This document shows positions 40,034 to 50,578 of a stretch of 64,000 bases of DNA, piece after piece. This DNA is from Betaproteobacteria bacterium (GTDB taxonomy: Bacteria; Pseudomonadota; Gammaproteobacteria; Burkholderiales; Rhodocyclaceae). Position 1 is the stretch's first letter, and each line of letters starts with the position of its first letter. Location of the stretch: contig JAGVUA010000132.1 in NCBI GenBank assembly GCA_019136545.1, positions 1 to 64,000 of the forward strand, in the 5' to 3' direction. The position numbers were made by a program, and so were the translations under genes. The notes beneath the pieces are model-generated. The model ran no database searches and was not told the DNA's origin. It worked only from the letters and a program-made list of their open reading frames with translations.

Positions 40034-40786
40034 TCAGATCGCAGTCTGGCCGCCGTCGATGACCAAGCCCGAACCGGTGACGAACCTGGCTTCGTCCGAA
40101 GCCAGGTAGGCGACCGCGCCGGCGATTTCCTCGGGCTGCGCATGATCGATCAGCGGCGAAAGCCGGGCAAACAGCGGCAATTCGGCATGGGCCGGAGGCG
40201 TCACGCCACTCGTCATCGGCGTCAACACCGATCCCGGACAAACCGCATTGACGCGTACTCCCCTCGATGCGTACTCGACGGCCAGCGCCTTGGACAGCAT
40301 GAGCACCGCGCCCTTGGAGGCGCTGTAGGGAGCGTTGTAAGGCACGCCGACCATGCCCGCCACCGACGCGATATTGACGATATTGCCCCGCGTTTCGAGC
40401 AGATGCGGGATCGCCGCCCGGCACATGGCGAACACGCCGTTCACGTTGATCGCGAAAACCTTGGTCCACTCCTCGTCGGTGAGTTCGGTGAAGTGCTTGA
40501 ACATGAGCACGCCGGCGATATTGCACAGAACGTCGAGTTTGCCGAAGCGGGCAACGACCTCGGCGACGGCCTCGCCACAGGCCGCACTGTCCCGCACATC
40601 GAACACCCGGGGCACGACCTCCAGTCCCTGACCGGCAAGCGCCTGCGCTTCCTTGCGCAGCAGATCGGCATTGGCATCGCAGGCGAGCACGCGCGCGCCC
40701 TCCCCGGCCAACCGCTTCGTGGTGGCCAAACCGATCCCCGATGCCGCTCCGGTAACCAAGACAGCCTTGCCGGCAAATCGCTGCAT
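40034..40786 (-). CDS. short-chain dehydrogenase/reductase (SDR)
   Basis: A 250-residue classical SDR: cofactor motif TGAASGIG (12-19), NIAG near 89-92, catalytic Ser141, Tyr154 and Lys158 (YSASK), and a C-terminal VTGSGLVIDGG segment. Asp at the end of the second strand (ACDAN) suggests NAD(H) preference. The substrate is unknown. The start at 40786 is chosen over an ATG eight codons upstream because GGAGG lies 6 bases before it. It is isolated between yajQ and the protease gene. Confidence 0.93.
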   Translation of the reverse strand: MQRFAGKAVLVTGAASGIGLATTKRLAGEGARVLACDANADLLRKEAQALAGQGLEVVPRVFDVRDSAACGEAVAEVVARFGKLDVLCNIAGVLMFKHFTELTDEEWTKVFAINVNGVFAMCRAAIPHLLETRGNIVNIASVAGMVGVPYNAPYSASKGAVLMLSKALAVEYASRGVRVNAVCPGSVLTPMTSGVTPPAHAELPLFARLSPLIDHAQPEEIAGAVAYLASDEARFVTGSGLVIDGGQTAI

Positions 40787-40915
40787 GTCGAACCTCCGAT
40801 GACTGTTCAAGAAGCGTACGATGGGAGCCGCAGAGCGGCGGCTTTCATCGACGCATCACACCCGAACTTCCTTGGCGTGAGCAATGCGCCGCGTATCGAC
40901 AGCGCCGGGAGCCCC

Positions 40916-41410
40916 CTAGTCCCGGAAGTTGCCGTAGCTGAGCGGATAGTCGGTCACCGACTTCTTGACCAAGGCGATGGCTTCCTGCAACAGATCCCGC
41001 TTGGCGCCGGTGACACGCACCGCGTCGCCCTGGATGGTCGCCTGCACCTTGAGCTTGCTGTCCTTGATCAGTTTGATGATCTTCTTGCCCAGTTCCTGTT
41101 CGACACCGGACTTGACCTTCAAGTCCTGCTTGGCCTTGTTGCCGGAAATACTCTGCACGTCGCCGAGTTCGAGACGCTTGGTGCTTTCGCGCGCCTTCTT
41201 CTCCATTTCTGGAAAGAGGATGTCCTTGACTTGGCCGACCTGGAATTCCGAGTCGCCGAACACGGTGATGACTTTGTCCTTCTCGTTCAGTTCGAGCCTG
41301 GCGCTGGTGCCCTTGAAATCGTAGCGGTTGCCGACCTGGCGGCCGGCGACGTCGACGGCATTTTTCAGCGCCACCATATCGACTTCCGAAGTAATGTCGA
41401 AAGAAGGCAT
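40916..41410 (-). CDS. yajQ: YajQ family nucleotide-binding protein
   Basis: A 164-residue protein of two repeated ferredoxin-like halves, opening MPSFDITSEVDMVALKNAVD with the conserved YDFKGT motif and ending YPLSYGNFRD. Members bind nucleotides or RNA, and a Xanthomonas homologue binds cyclic di-GMP and acts with a transcription factor; which applies here is unknown. It lies just after the broken ppnP. The 129 bases between its stop and the SDR start contain no gene. Confidence 0.95.
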   Translation of the reverse strand: MPSFDITSEVDMVALKNAVDVAGRQVGNRYDFKGTSARLELNEKDKVITVFGDSEFQVGQVKDILFPEMEKKARESTKRLELGDVQSISGNKAKQDLKVKSGVEQELGKKIIKLIKDSKLKVQATIQGDAVRVTGAKRDLLQEAIALVKKSVTDYPLSYGNFRD

Positions 41411-41422
41411 GCCGAAGTCCTT

Positions 41423-41605
41423 TCAGCCGAAGTGGCAGACGTAGTGGAACGGCTCGCCCTTGACCTCGATGTCGAACGACGAATTGCCCGGAACGCTGAA
41501 GCGCTGGCCTGCCACGACGCTCTGCCAGTCGCCGCCCTTGAGCCGATAGCGGCAACCGCCGGCGATGGACTCCATGATCTCCGGCGCGCCGGTGTTTGCG
41601 GCATG
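41423..41605 (-). pseudogene. ppnP: 5'-truncated ppnP (pyrimidine/purine nucleoside phosphorylase) remnant
   Basis: Sixty codons in frame with, and directly after, the TGA of the DUF2788 gene. They translate into the C-terminal two-thirds of PpnP (DUF1255): APEIMESIAGGCRYRL, then AGQRFSVPGNSSFDIEV and the end EPFHYVCHFG, which match the cupin strands of the E. coli enzyme (NVPGHSEFHLQV ... SYLCRYL). The first ~37 residues of the normal ~94 are missing, including the usual start. An internal ATG (codon 11) with no clear ribosome site could give only a 50-residue product. The likeliest reading is a deletion that joined the DUF2788 stop to mid-ppnP. Confidence 0.8.
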
Positions 41606-41815
41606 TCAGATCCCCCAAAGTTTTTGGATGATGGACTTGGCGACGAAACCCACCATGCCGAAGGCAAGAACGAAAAACAGCGCGAAGGTGCCGATCTTGC
41701 CCGCTTTCGACCGGTAGGCGAGTTCGCCGATGATGAACAACATGTAGAGCATGAAGGCGCCCAGCCCGAAGGTGACGCCGAATTCCGATACCTGCTCCTC
41801 GGTGAAGCCGAACAT
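41606..41815 (-). CDS. DUF2788 small membrane protein
   Basis: A 69-residue protein, complete by family length, starting MFGFTEEQVSEFGVTFGLGA with two hydrophobic helices (about 12-34 and 42-62) separated by a basic turn (YRSKAGK). Members of DUF2788 are small inner-membrane proteins of unknown function found in betaproteobacteria. It lies 3 bases after argG, so it is probably the last intact gene of that transcript; the ppnP remnant follows its stop without a gap. Confidence 0.88.
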   Translation of the reverse strand: MFGFTEEQVSEFGVTFGLGAFMLYMLFIIGELAYRSKAGKIGTFALFFVLAFGMVGFVAKSIIQKLWGI

Positions 41816-41818
41816 GCC

Positions 41819-43114
41819 CTACTTCTTGGCCCTGGATGTTTTCGCTGGCTTGGCCGGCTTGGCGGCGCGCTTTTGTCGCGCGTTCTCGGCAATCCGCATG
41901 CGCAGCGCATTCAGCTTGATGAAACCACCGGCGTCCTTCTGGTCATAGGCGCCAGCATCGTCCTCGAAGGTGGCGATGGTCGGATCGAACAGCGAATCGG
42001 TCTTCGAATCGCGGCTTACCACGCTGACCGAACCCTTGTAGAGCTTGACGCGCACCCAACCATTGACGGTCTGTTGCGTGTGGTCGATCAGCACTTGCAG
42101 CGCCTCGCGCTCGGGACTCCACCAGTAGCCGTTGTAGATCAGGCTGGCGTAGCGGGGCATCAGGTCGTCCTTGAGGTGCGCCACCTCTCGATCGAGGCAT
42201 ACCGATTCGATGCCGCGGTGCGCCTTGAGCAGGATGGTGCCACCTGGCGTTTCGTAGCAGCCACGCGACTTCATGCCGACATAGCGGTTTTCGACCAGAT
42301 CGAGGCGCCCGACGCCGTGCTTGCCGCCGATCTGGTTGAGCGTGGCGAGCAGTTCGTGCGCCTTCATCTTCTTGCCATTGATGGCGACGAGATCGCCCGC
42401 CTTGAATTCGAGATCGAGATACTCGGGTTTGTTGGGCGCCTTCTCGGGCGACACGGTCCAGCGCCACATCGATTCCTCGGCCTCGGCGGAAGGACTCTCC
42501 AGGTGTCGGCCTTCGTAGGAAATGTGCAGCAGGTTGGCATCCATCGAATACGGCGAGCCGCCTTTCTTGTGCTTCATGTCGATCGGGATGCCATGCGTTT
42601 CGGCATAGGCCATCAGTTTTTCCCGCGAGAGCAGGTCCCACTCGCGCCAAGGCGCAATCACCTTGACGTTGGGCATCAGCGCATAGGCGCCGAGTTCGAA
42701 GCGCACCTGGTCGTTGCCCTTGCCCGTGGCCCCGTGGGAGATGGCGTTGGCGCCGACCTTGCCGGCGATTTCGATCATGCGCTTGGCGATCAGCGGCCGG
42801 GCGATCGAAGTGCCAAGCAGGTATTCGCCTTCGTAGATCGTGTTGGCGCGGAACATCGGGAAGACGAAGTCGCGCACGAATTCCTCGCGCAGGTCGTCGA
42901 TGAAGATGTTCTTGGGCTTGATGCCGAGCTTGAGCGCCTTGGCACGCGCCGGCTCCAGTTCCTCGCCTTGGCCGAGGTCGGCGGTGAACGTCACGACCTC
43001 GCACTGATAGGTGTCCTGCAGCCACTTGAGAATCACCGACGTGTCGAGGCCGCCGGAATAGGCCAGGACGACTTTGTTGGCCTTGCTGGAGGCCGCTTTC
43101 TTGACTTCGCTCAT
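41819..43114 (-). CDS. argG: argininosuccinate synthase
   Basis: Joins citrulline and aspartate with ATP, the penultimate arginine step. The 431-residue product has the N-type pyrophosphatase P-loop AYSGGLDTS (18-26) and the conserved GNDQVRFE and YIGSSRG-like YVGMKSRG segments. The C-terminal ~25 residues are Lys/Ala/Pro-rich and basic, an extension that is low in complexity. The frame stays open 74 codons upstream, but MSEVKKAA at 43114 follows AGGAAAACAGCA and is adopted. argF ends 77 bases upstream in the same direction. Confidence 0.98.
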   Translation of the reverse strand: MSEVKKAASSKANKVVLAYSGGLDTSVILKWLQDTYQCEVVTFTADLGQGEELEPARAKALKLGIKPKNIFIDDLREEFVRDFVFPMFRANTIYEGEYLLGTSIARPLIAKRMIEIAGKVGANAISHGATGKGNDQVRFELGAYALMPNVKVIAPWREWDLLSREKLMAYAETHGIPIDMKHKKGGSPYSMDANLLHISYEGRHLESPSAEAEESMWRWTVSPEKAPNKPEYLDLEFKAGDLVAINGKKMKAHELLATLNQIGGKHGVGRLDLVENRYVGMKSRGCYETPGGTILLKAHRGIESVCLDREVAHLKDDLMPRYASLIYNGYWWSPEREALQVLIDHTQQTVNGWVRVKLYKGSVSVVSRDSKTDSLFDPTIATFEDDAGAYDQKDAGGFIKLNALRMRIAENARQKRAAKPAKPAKTSRAKK

Positions 43115-43191
43115 TGCTGTTTTCCTGATGGGATTACTGGATACGGTACCGGCGGCGGCAGCACGCCGGGCAGCGGAGAACGCATGGGGTT

Positions 43192-44126
<935 letters not shown>

Positions 44127-44127
<1 letters not shown>

Positions 44128-45299
44128 CAAGCTCCGAGGAATTTCCGGATCAGCGCCGACAGCAGGTCCACCAGTTGGCGCGCCTCGGCGTCGGTATAGA
44201 CCAGTGCGGGCAGCAGGCGGATGACCCGCTCGGCCGTGACATTGATCAGCAGGCCCTCCGCCAGCCCTTGGCCGACGATTTCGGCGCATGGCCGGTCGAG
44301 TTCGATGCCGATCATCAGCCCGTCGCCGCGAATATCGACGACGCCCGGCAGGCCGTTCAGCGCGCTGCGCAGGCCGCCCCGTATGGCGTTGCCAAGTTCG
44401 ACGGCGCGCGCCAGCAATCCGTCCTGCTCGATGACCTCCAGCGTCGTCAGCGCCGCGACGCAGGCGAGAGGGTTGCCGCCAAAAGTCGAGCCATGGTTGC
44501 CCGCCTTGAATATGCCGGCGGCGGGCCCCGACGCCAGACAGGCGCCAACCGGAACGCCGGCACCGAGGCCCTTGGCCAGGGTCATCACGTCCGGCCGGAT
44601 GCCAGCATGCTGATGGGCGAACCACAAGCCGGTACGGCCGACGCCGCACTGGACTTCGTCGACCATGAACAACCAGCCTTTTTCATCGCAAATCCGCCGC
44701 AGGCCCTTCATGAATTCGTCATGAGCGATATGAATGCCGCCCTCGCCCTGGATCGGCTCGAACAGCACGGCGACAACGTTCGGATTGTTCGCCGCCACGT
44801 GCTCGATCGCCGCAAGGTCGTCATAGGGCACGCGCACGAAACCGGACACCAGCGGCTCGAAACCTGCCTGCACTTTCCGATTGCCCGTGGCCGAAAGCGT
44901 CGCCAGGGTGCGGCCGTGGAAGGCCTGTTCCATGACGATGATCGCCGGCTGATCGATATCCTTGTTGTGCCCGAACATGCGCGCCAGCTTGATGGCCGCC
45001 TCGTTGGCTTCGCAGCCGGAGTTGCAAAAAAACACCTCTTCCATGTCCGCAAGCGCCGCCAGGCGATCGGAAAGCAACTCCTGCTCGCGGACGCGATAGA
45101 CGTTCGAGGTATGGATGAGACGCTTCGCCTGCTCACCGATCGCCCGCACCAGCCGGGGATGGGCATGGCCCAGGGTGTTGACGGCGATGCCGGCCAGCGC
45201 ATCGAGATAGCGCCGACCCTGTTCGTCGTAAAGATAACAGCCCTCGCCATGCGTGAAGGCGACCGGCTGCCGATTGTAGGTATTCATCAGATGCGGCAT
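44127..45299 (-). CDS. argD: acetylornithine aminotransferase
   Basis: PLP aminotransferase making N-acetylornithine (often also used for diaminopimelate synthesis). The 390-residue class III product has the cofactor Lys243 in TLAKGLGAGVP, the GCEANE motif near 95-100 and DEVQCGVGRTG. The ATG at 45299 starts MPHLMNTYNRQPVAF; a second ATG four codons on is an alternative. An intrinsic terminator-like hairpin with T6 ends 13 bases before this ATG, so expression probably depends on read-through or on attenuation (see the separate entry). Confidence 0.97.
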
Positions 45300-45312
45300 A
45301 AAGGCTCCGCGT

Positions 45313-45347
45313 AAAAAACAGACGGCGGCCGCAGTGGCAGCCGCCGT
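45313..45347 (-). terminator. intrinsic terminator / possible attenuator immediately before argD
   Basis: On the minus strand ACGGCGGC (45347-45340) pairs with GCCGCCGT (45329-45322) around a 10-base loop, followed three bases later by TTTTTT (45318-45313). The argD ATG is 13 bases beyond the T-run. The hairpin could simply end the small upstream gene, but it leaves no room for an argD promoter after it, so any argD mRNA must carry it or start inside it. Confidence 0.75.
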
Positions 45348-45421
45348 GCTCGTGAATGCGAGGGAAGAATCTTAAGTGAATTCCCGGGAAAACGGAACAG
45401 CGCGCGGCAGGTTTGCCGACA

Positions 45422-45643
45422 TCATCCGGCGCTCGCCCGCTTCAAATCCTCGTAGCCAACTACCGGAGTACGCACGCCACCGTGATGGCAGATGCACTCG
45501 ATGATCTCGCAGTCCCGATACATCTGGCGCAACTTTCGGTGCGCCTCGGCCGGATCGCGACCATGGATCATCAAGTTGTTGATGACCAAGCCGACGCGGG
45601 TTCTGATACGGAAGCCGTATTTGGTCAGCACGGGTGGCAGCAT
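45422..45643 (-). CDS. small conserved-looking protein of unknown function
   Basis: A 73-residue basic protein, MLPPVLTKYGFRIRTRVGLV-type start and a Cys/His cluster ECICHHGG near 53-60, ending in a helical LKRAS tail. I do not recognise the family. The start at 45643 is set by AAGGGG seven bases upstream; an earlier in-frame ATG (45694) lies before the -10 box of the gene's own promoter, so it would not be transcribed. The Cys-x-Cys-His-His cluster could bind a metal. It lies upstream of argD, separated by the terminator-like hairpin, and downstream of nothing on the same strand but rpsT. Confidence 0.65.
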   Translation of the reverse strand: MLPPVLTKYGFRIRTRVGLVINNLMIHGRDPAEAHRKLRQMYRDCEIIECICHHGGVRTPVVGYEDLKRASAG

Positions 45644-45676
45644 AAAAAACCCCTTTCCGATCAGAAAGTTCCGGTA

Positions 45677-45705
45677 ATTATATAAAGCCCGCATCAGCTA
45701 CGCAA
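45677..45705 (-). promoter_or_regulatory. sigma-70 promoter of the small gene before argD
   Basis: On the minus strand TTGCGT (45705-45700) and a perfect TATAAT (45682-45677) are 17 bases apart, placing the transcript start about 30 bases before the ATG at 45643. Confidence 0.65.
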
Positions 45706-45762
45706 GGCAAAACGCTATTCCGATTGATATTGTTGCGGAGAACAATCCCGGCCAAGCAAAAG

Positions 45763-45789
45763 AAAACGGGCCGCATTGCGGCCCGTTTT
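45763..45789 (-). terminator. intrinsic terminator of rpsT
   Basis: A 12-base stem AAAACGGGCCGC / GCGGCCCGTTTT with a three-base loop lies 25 bases after the rpsT stop. Both strands end in T-rich sequence, but only rpsT reads into it from nearby. Confidence 0.9.
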
Positions 45790-45814
45790 CTCGAAACAAC
45801 GACAAAAAGAACGT

Positions 45815-46075
45815 TCAGAGCGCCTTGATCGCGGCGGACAAGCGGCTCTTGTGGCGCGCTGCAGCGTTCTTGTGAATGATTTTCTTGTCGGCAATCGAAT
45901 CGATCACGCCTTGCGATTCCTTGAACACCGACTGAGCGGCGGCCTTGTCGCCAGCACCGATTGCCTTGCGAACTTTCTTGATCGCCGTACGCAGCGTCGA
46001 GCGCAAGCTCATGTTGTGGGCGCGCTGCTTTACGGCTTGACGGGCACGCTTGCGTGCCTGGGCACTATTGGCCAT
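45815..46075 (-). CDS. rpsT: 30S ribosomal protein S20
   Basis: Primary 16S rRNA-binding protein of the small subunit. The 86-residue product is helical and very basic, opening [21 protein letters not shown] and ending [12 protein letters not shown], with length as in E. coli (87). The ATG at 46075 is the family start; an open frame extends upstream through the tandem repeat but is not used. It has its own promoter (46115-46143) and terminator and diverges from murJ, the usual rpsT/murJ arrangement. Confidence 0.98.
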   Translation of the reverse strand: MANSAQARKRARQAVKQRAHNMSLRSTLRTAIKKVRKAIGAGDKAAAQSVFKESQGVIDSIADKKIIHKNAAARHKSRLSAAIKAL

Positions 46076-46114
46076 AAGTCTGATCTTCCCGTGGGTATGA
46101 CTGGAAAGCGCGGG

Positions 46115-46143
46115 ATTATATGGACGGATCGCCCGCTTTGCAA
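46115..46143 (-). promoter_or_regulatory. sigma-70 promoter of rpsT
   Basis: On the minus strand TTGCAA (46143-46138) and a perfect TATAAT (46120-46115) are exactly 17 bases apart, 39 bases before the rpsT ATG. The -35 box lies inside the first unit of the 16-bp tandem repeat. Confidence 0.75.
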
Positions 46144-46197
46144 CACCCCCGCTTTGCAACACCCCCGCTTTGCAACACCCCCGCTTTGCAACACCCC
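46134..46197. repeat. four perfect 16-bp tandem repeats between rpsT and murJ
   Basis: The unit CGCTTTGCAACACCCC occurs four times without a mismatch (46134-46149, 46150-46165, 46166-46181, 46182-46197), ending 35 bases before the murJ start. Each unit contains the palindrome TTGCAA, usable as a -35-like hexamer on either strand. Perfect identity suggests recent expansion and a copy number that may vary between strains. Confidence 0.95.
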
Positions 46198-46232
46198 CCA
46201 TTTCCCCTTGGGAACCGATACCATTGCCGCCC

Positions 46233-47777
46233 ATGAGTTCCCCGGGAAGTCTTCTGCGCTCGCTGGCCACCGTCAGCGGCATGACCCTGCTCTCGCGCGT
46301 CCTGGGTTTCGTGCGCGACTTCGTCATCGCCCGCAGCTTCGGCGCCGGTCTGATGACCGACGCATTCTTCGTCGCCTTCCGCCTGCCCAACCTGCTGCGC
46401 CGGCTGTTTGCCGAAGGCGCCTTTTCGCAGGCCTTCGTGCCGCTGCTGGCCGAATACAAGAACCGCCAGGGCGACGGCGAGACCAAACAGCTGGTGGATC
46501 GCGTGGCGACGCTGCTGTTCGTCGCGGTAGCGCTTGTCGCACTGCTCGGCATCGTCGGCGCACCATTATTGATCCATGTTTCGGCGCCGGGATTCGCTGC
46601 CGATGCGAACAAGTTCTCGCTCACCGTCGAACTGACCCGCGTCACCTTCCCGTATATCCTGTTCATGGCCCTGGTGGCACTGGCCGCCGGCATCCTCAAT
46701 ACCTGGAGCCGCTTTGCCTTGCCGGCATTCACGCCGGTGCTGCTGAATCTCGCCATGATCGGCATGGCGCTGTTTGCGGCGCCCTGGTTCGATCCCCCGG
46801 TGCTCGCCCTGGCTTGGGCGGTATTTCTCGGCGGCATGTTGCAACTCGCGATCCAGTGGCCGGCGCTCCGGCGCATCGGCATGTTGCCGCGTTGGGACTG
46901 GGCGCCGCGCGATGCCGGCGTGCGGCGAATACTGACTTTGATGGGTCCGGCGGTCATCGGCGTGTCGGTAGCGCAGGTATCGCTGCTGATCAACACCATC
47001 TTCGCCTCCTTCCTGCCGTCCGGCAGCGTATCGTGGCTGTATTACGCCGACCGCCTGATGGAGTTTCCGGCGGGCCTGCTCGGCGCCGCCCTGGGTACCA
47101 TTCTGCTGCCCAGCCTCGCCCGATGCCATGCCTCGGCACGTCACCAGGAGTTCTCCGAACTGCTGGACTGGGGGTTGCGCCTGACGTTGATGCTGACGCT
47201 GCCCGCCGCTCTGGGGCTCGCCATGCTGGCCGTGCCGCTGCTGGCAACGCTCTTCCAGCACGGGGCATTCTCGGCAACCGACGTGCTTCAGACGCGCTCC
47301 GCCCTGGTGGCCTACAGTGTCGGACTGGCGGGGCTGATTCTGGTCAAGGTGCTCGCCCCGGGTTTCTACGCCCGTCAGGAGATCCGGACCCCCGTGCGGA
47401 TCGCAATCATCACGCTGCTGGCCACGCAGGCGATGAATCTGGCTTTCATCGGCTGGCTGAAGCACGCGGGTCTGGCGCTGTCGATCGGGTTGGCTTCATG
47501 CCTTAACGCCGGCCTGCTGTTCCAGGGCCTGCGGCGAACCGACGCCTACCGGCCCCTGCCCGGTTGGCGGTCCTTTCTCGTCAAGCTCGGCGTAGCAATG
47601 GGGCTGTTGGCGGCGGTGCTATGGTTCGCGATGGGCGAAGAATCCGCCTGGCTGGCCATGTCGTTTGGTGAGCGCATGGCTCGATTGACCTGGATCATCG
47701 CCGCCGGGATCGGCACGTATTTCCTCGCCTTGTTTGCGCTCGGCTTCCGTATCCGCGACTTCCGGCGCCGGGCATGA
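46233..47777 (+). CDS. murJ: lipid II flippase MurJ
   Basis: Moves lipid II across the inner membrane for peptidoglycan synthesis. The 514-residue product (E. coli 511) has about fourteen membrane helices and the conserved N-terminal pattern [24 protein letters not shown], then [26 protein letters not shown]. The ATG at 46233 aligns with the E. coli start; its ribosome site is weak, and the longer open frame upstream passes through the tandem repeat. Diverges from rpsT. An AAAGTCAG word lies inside (46932-46939). Confidence 0.97.
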   Translation: MSSPGSLLRSLATVSGMTLLSRVLGFVRDFVIARSFGAGLMTDAFFVAFRLPNLLRRLFAEGAFSQAFVPLLAEYKNRQGDGETKQLVDRVATLLFVAVALVALLGIVGAPLLIHVSAPGFAADANKFSLTVELTRVTFPYILFMALVALAAGILNTWSRFALPAFTPVLLNLAMIGMALFAAPWFDPPVLALAWAVFLGGMLQLAIQWPALRRIGMLPRWDWAPRDAGVRRILTLMGPAVIGVSVAQVSLLINTIFASFLPSGSVSWLYYADRLMEFPAGLLGAALGTILLPSLARCHASARHQEFSELLDWGLRLTLMLTLPAALGLAMLAVPLLATLFQHGAFSATDVLQTRSALVAYSVGLAGLILVKVLAPGFYARQEIRTPVRIAIITLLATQAMNLAFIGWLKHAGLALSIGLASCLNAGLLFQGLRRTDAYRPLPGWRSFLVKLGVAMGLLAAVLWFAMGEESAWLAMSFGERMARLTWIIAAGIGTYFLALFALGFRIRDFRRRA

Positions 47778-47921
47778 CTGCTGCCAGGAAGATGTAACAA
47801 TCTGCCACAGTATCGCGGCGCTCCCCGCCGTCGATCCCGGGCAGAATCGCGGCGAGGGCCCCATGGGAAACCCTCATGCGCACCGCGTCCCACCACCCAA
47901 CCTTTTCGGGGAGAACCAAAA

Positions 47922-48335
47922 ATGAAAGCACTCAGGATTGCCTTGGCATCGGCGGGGCTGGCATTTGCCGCCTCAGCCCACGCGCAACAACCGGCCGCCG
48001 CCCCCACCCCCGCCGTCCATGAAACCGCTGCCCCGGCCGGCAATCACGTCATGGAGGGGGTCGCCGCATGGTATGGCCAAAAATTCGCCGGCCGAAGAAC
48101 CGCGTCGGGCAAGCGCTTCAACCCGAATGCCTTGACTGCCGCCCACCCGACGCTGCCTTTCGGCACGCATGTCAAAGTCATCAATACCAGGAACAATCGC
48201 AGCGTGACGGTGACGATCAACGATCGCGGGCCCACGTCGTCGAAACGCATGCTCGATGTCAGCGCCGCAGCGGCCAAGAAACTGGGCTTCGTTCGCGCCG
48301 GACTCACCGACGTCAAGCTCGAGATCGCCAGCTAG
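47922..48335 (+). CDS. RlpA-like double-psi beta-barrel exported protein
   Basis: A 137-residue periplasmic protein: signal peptide (about 1-21, ending ASAHA), a short Pro/Ala linker and an RlpA-type double-psi beta-barrel (about 43-135) with the family motifs GVAAWYGQKFAGRRTASG, LPFGTHVKV and VTINDRGP. In Pseudomonas RlpA is a lytic transglycosylase that cuts naked glycan; the residue matching its catalytic acid-type Asp is present in INDRGP. The SPOR domain of full-length RlpA is missing, so this is a short version. ATG 47922 follows GGGGAGAACCAAAA. The 144 bases after murJ hold no gene. Confidence 0.9.
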   Translation: MKALRIALASAGLAFAASAHAQQPAAAPTPAVHETAAPAGNHVMEGVAAWYGQKFAGRRTASGKRFNPNALTAAHPTLPFGTHVKVINTRNNRSVTVTINDRGPTSSKRMLDVSAAAAKKLGFVRAGLTDVKLEIAS

Positions 48336-48356
48336 GCGCTGCCGTCTCGGCCAACG

Positions 48357-48388
48357 AAAAGGGCCGCCCTTTCGGGCGGCCCTTTTTT
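48357..48388. terminator. bidirectional intrinsic terminator between rlpA-like and hppA
   Basis: The arm AAAAGGGCCGCCC (48357-48369) pairs with GGGCGGCCCTTTT (48374-48386) around a four-base loop, with T6 on the plus strand and T4 on the minus strand. It lies between two converging genes and can serve both. Confidence 0.92.
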
Positions 48389-48406
48389 GCTGCCAATCGC
48401 GGTCGA

Positions 48407-50482
<2,076 letters not shown>

Positions 50483-50535
50483 CTACTCCCTCCGTTTCTT
50501 TCTTAAAAAAGATCGGGCCACACCACGAGCCCTTG

Positions 50536-50566
50536 AAAAACAGAGGGCGCCCCTGCCAGCGCGCCC
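50536..50566 (-). terminator. intrinsic terminator between pfp and hppA
   Basis: On the minus strand GGGCGC (50566-50561) and GCGCCC (50550-50545) form a stem around ten bases, followed by TCTG and TTTTT (50540-50536). It lies just after the pfp stop codon, so hppA probably needs its own promoter or read-through. Confidence 0.7.
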
Positions 50567-50578
50567 CCGGCCATCGCG

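Noticed and set aside
41423..41815. Stop-codon read-through making a DUF2788-PpnP fusion
   Set aside because: The TGA context shows no known read-through or selenocysteine signal, and DUF2788 is already complete. A deletion remnant is simpler.
45376..45395. Possible ArgR box near TTCCCGGGAA before argD
   Set aside because: Only a left half (GTGAAT) resembles the consensus; the right half does not, and spacing is wrong. Kept only as a plain palindrome.
46134..46197. Tandem 16-bp repeat considered as a CRISPR array
   Set aside because: The units are contiguous with no spacers and are too short; there are no cas genes in the window.
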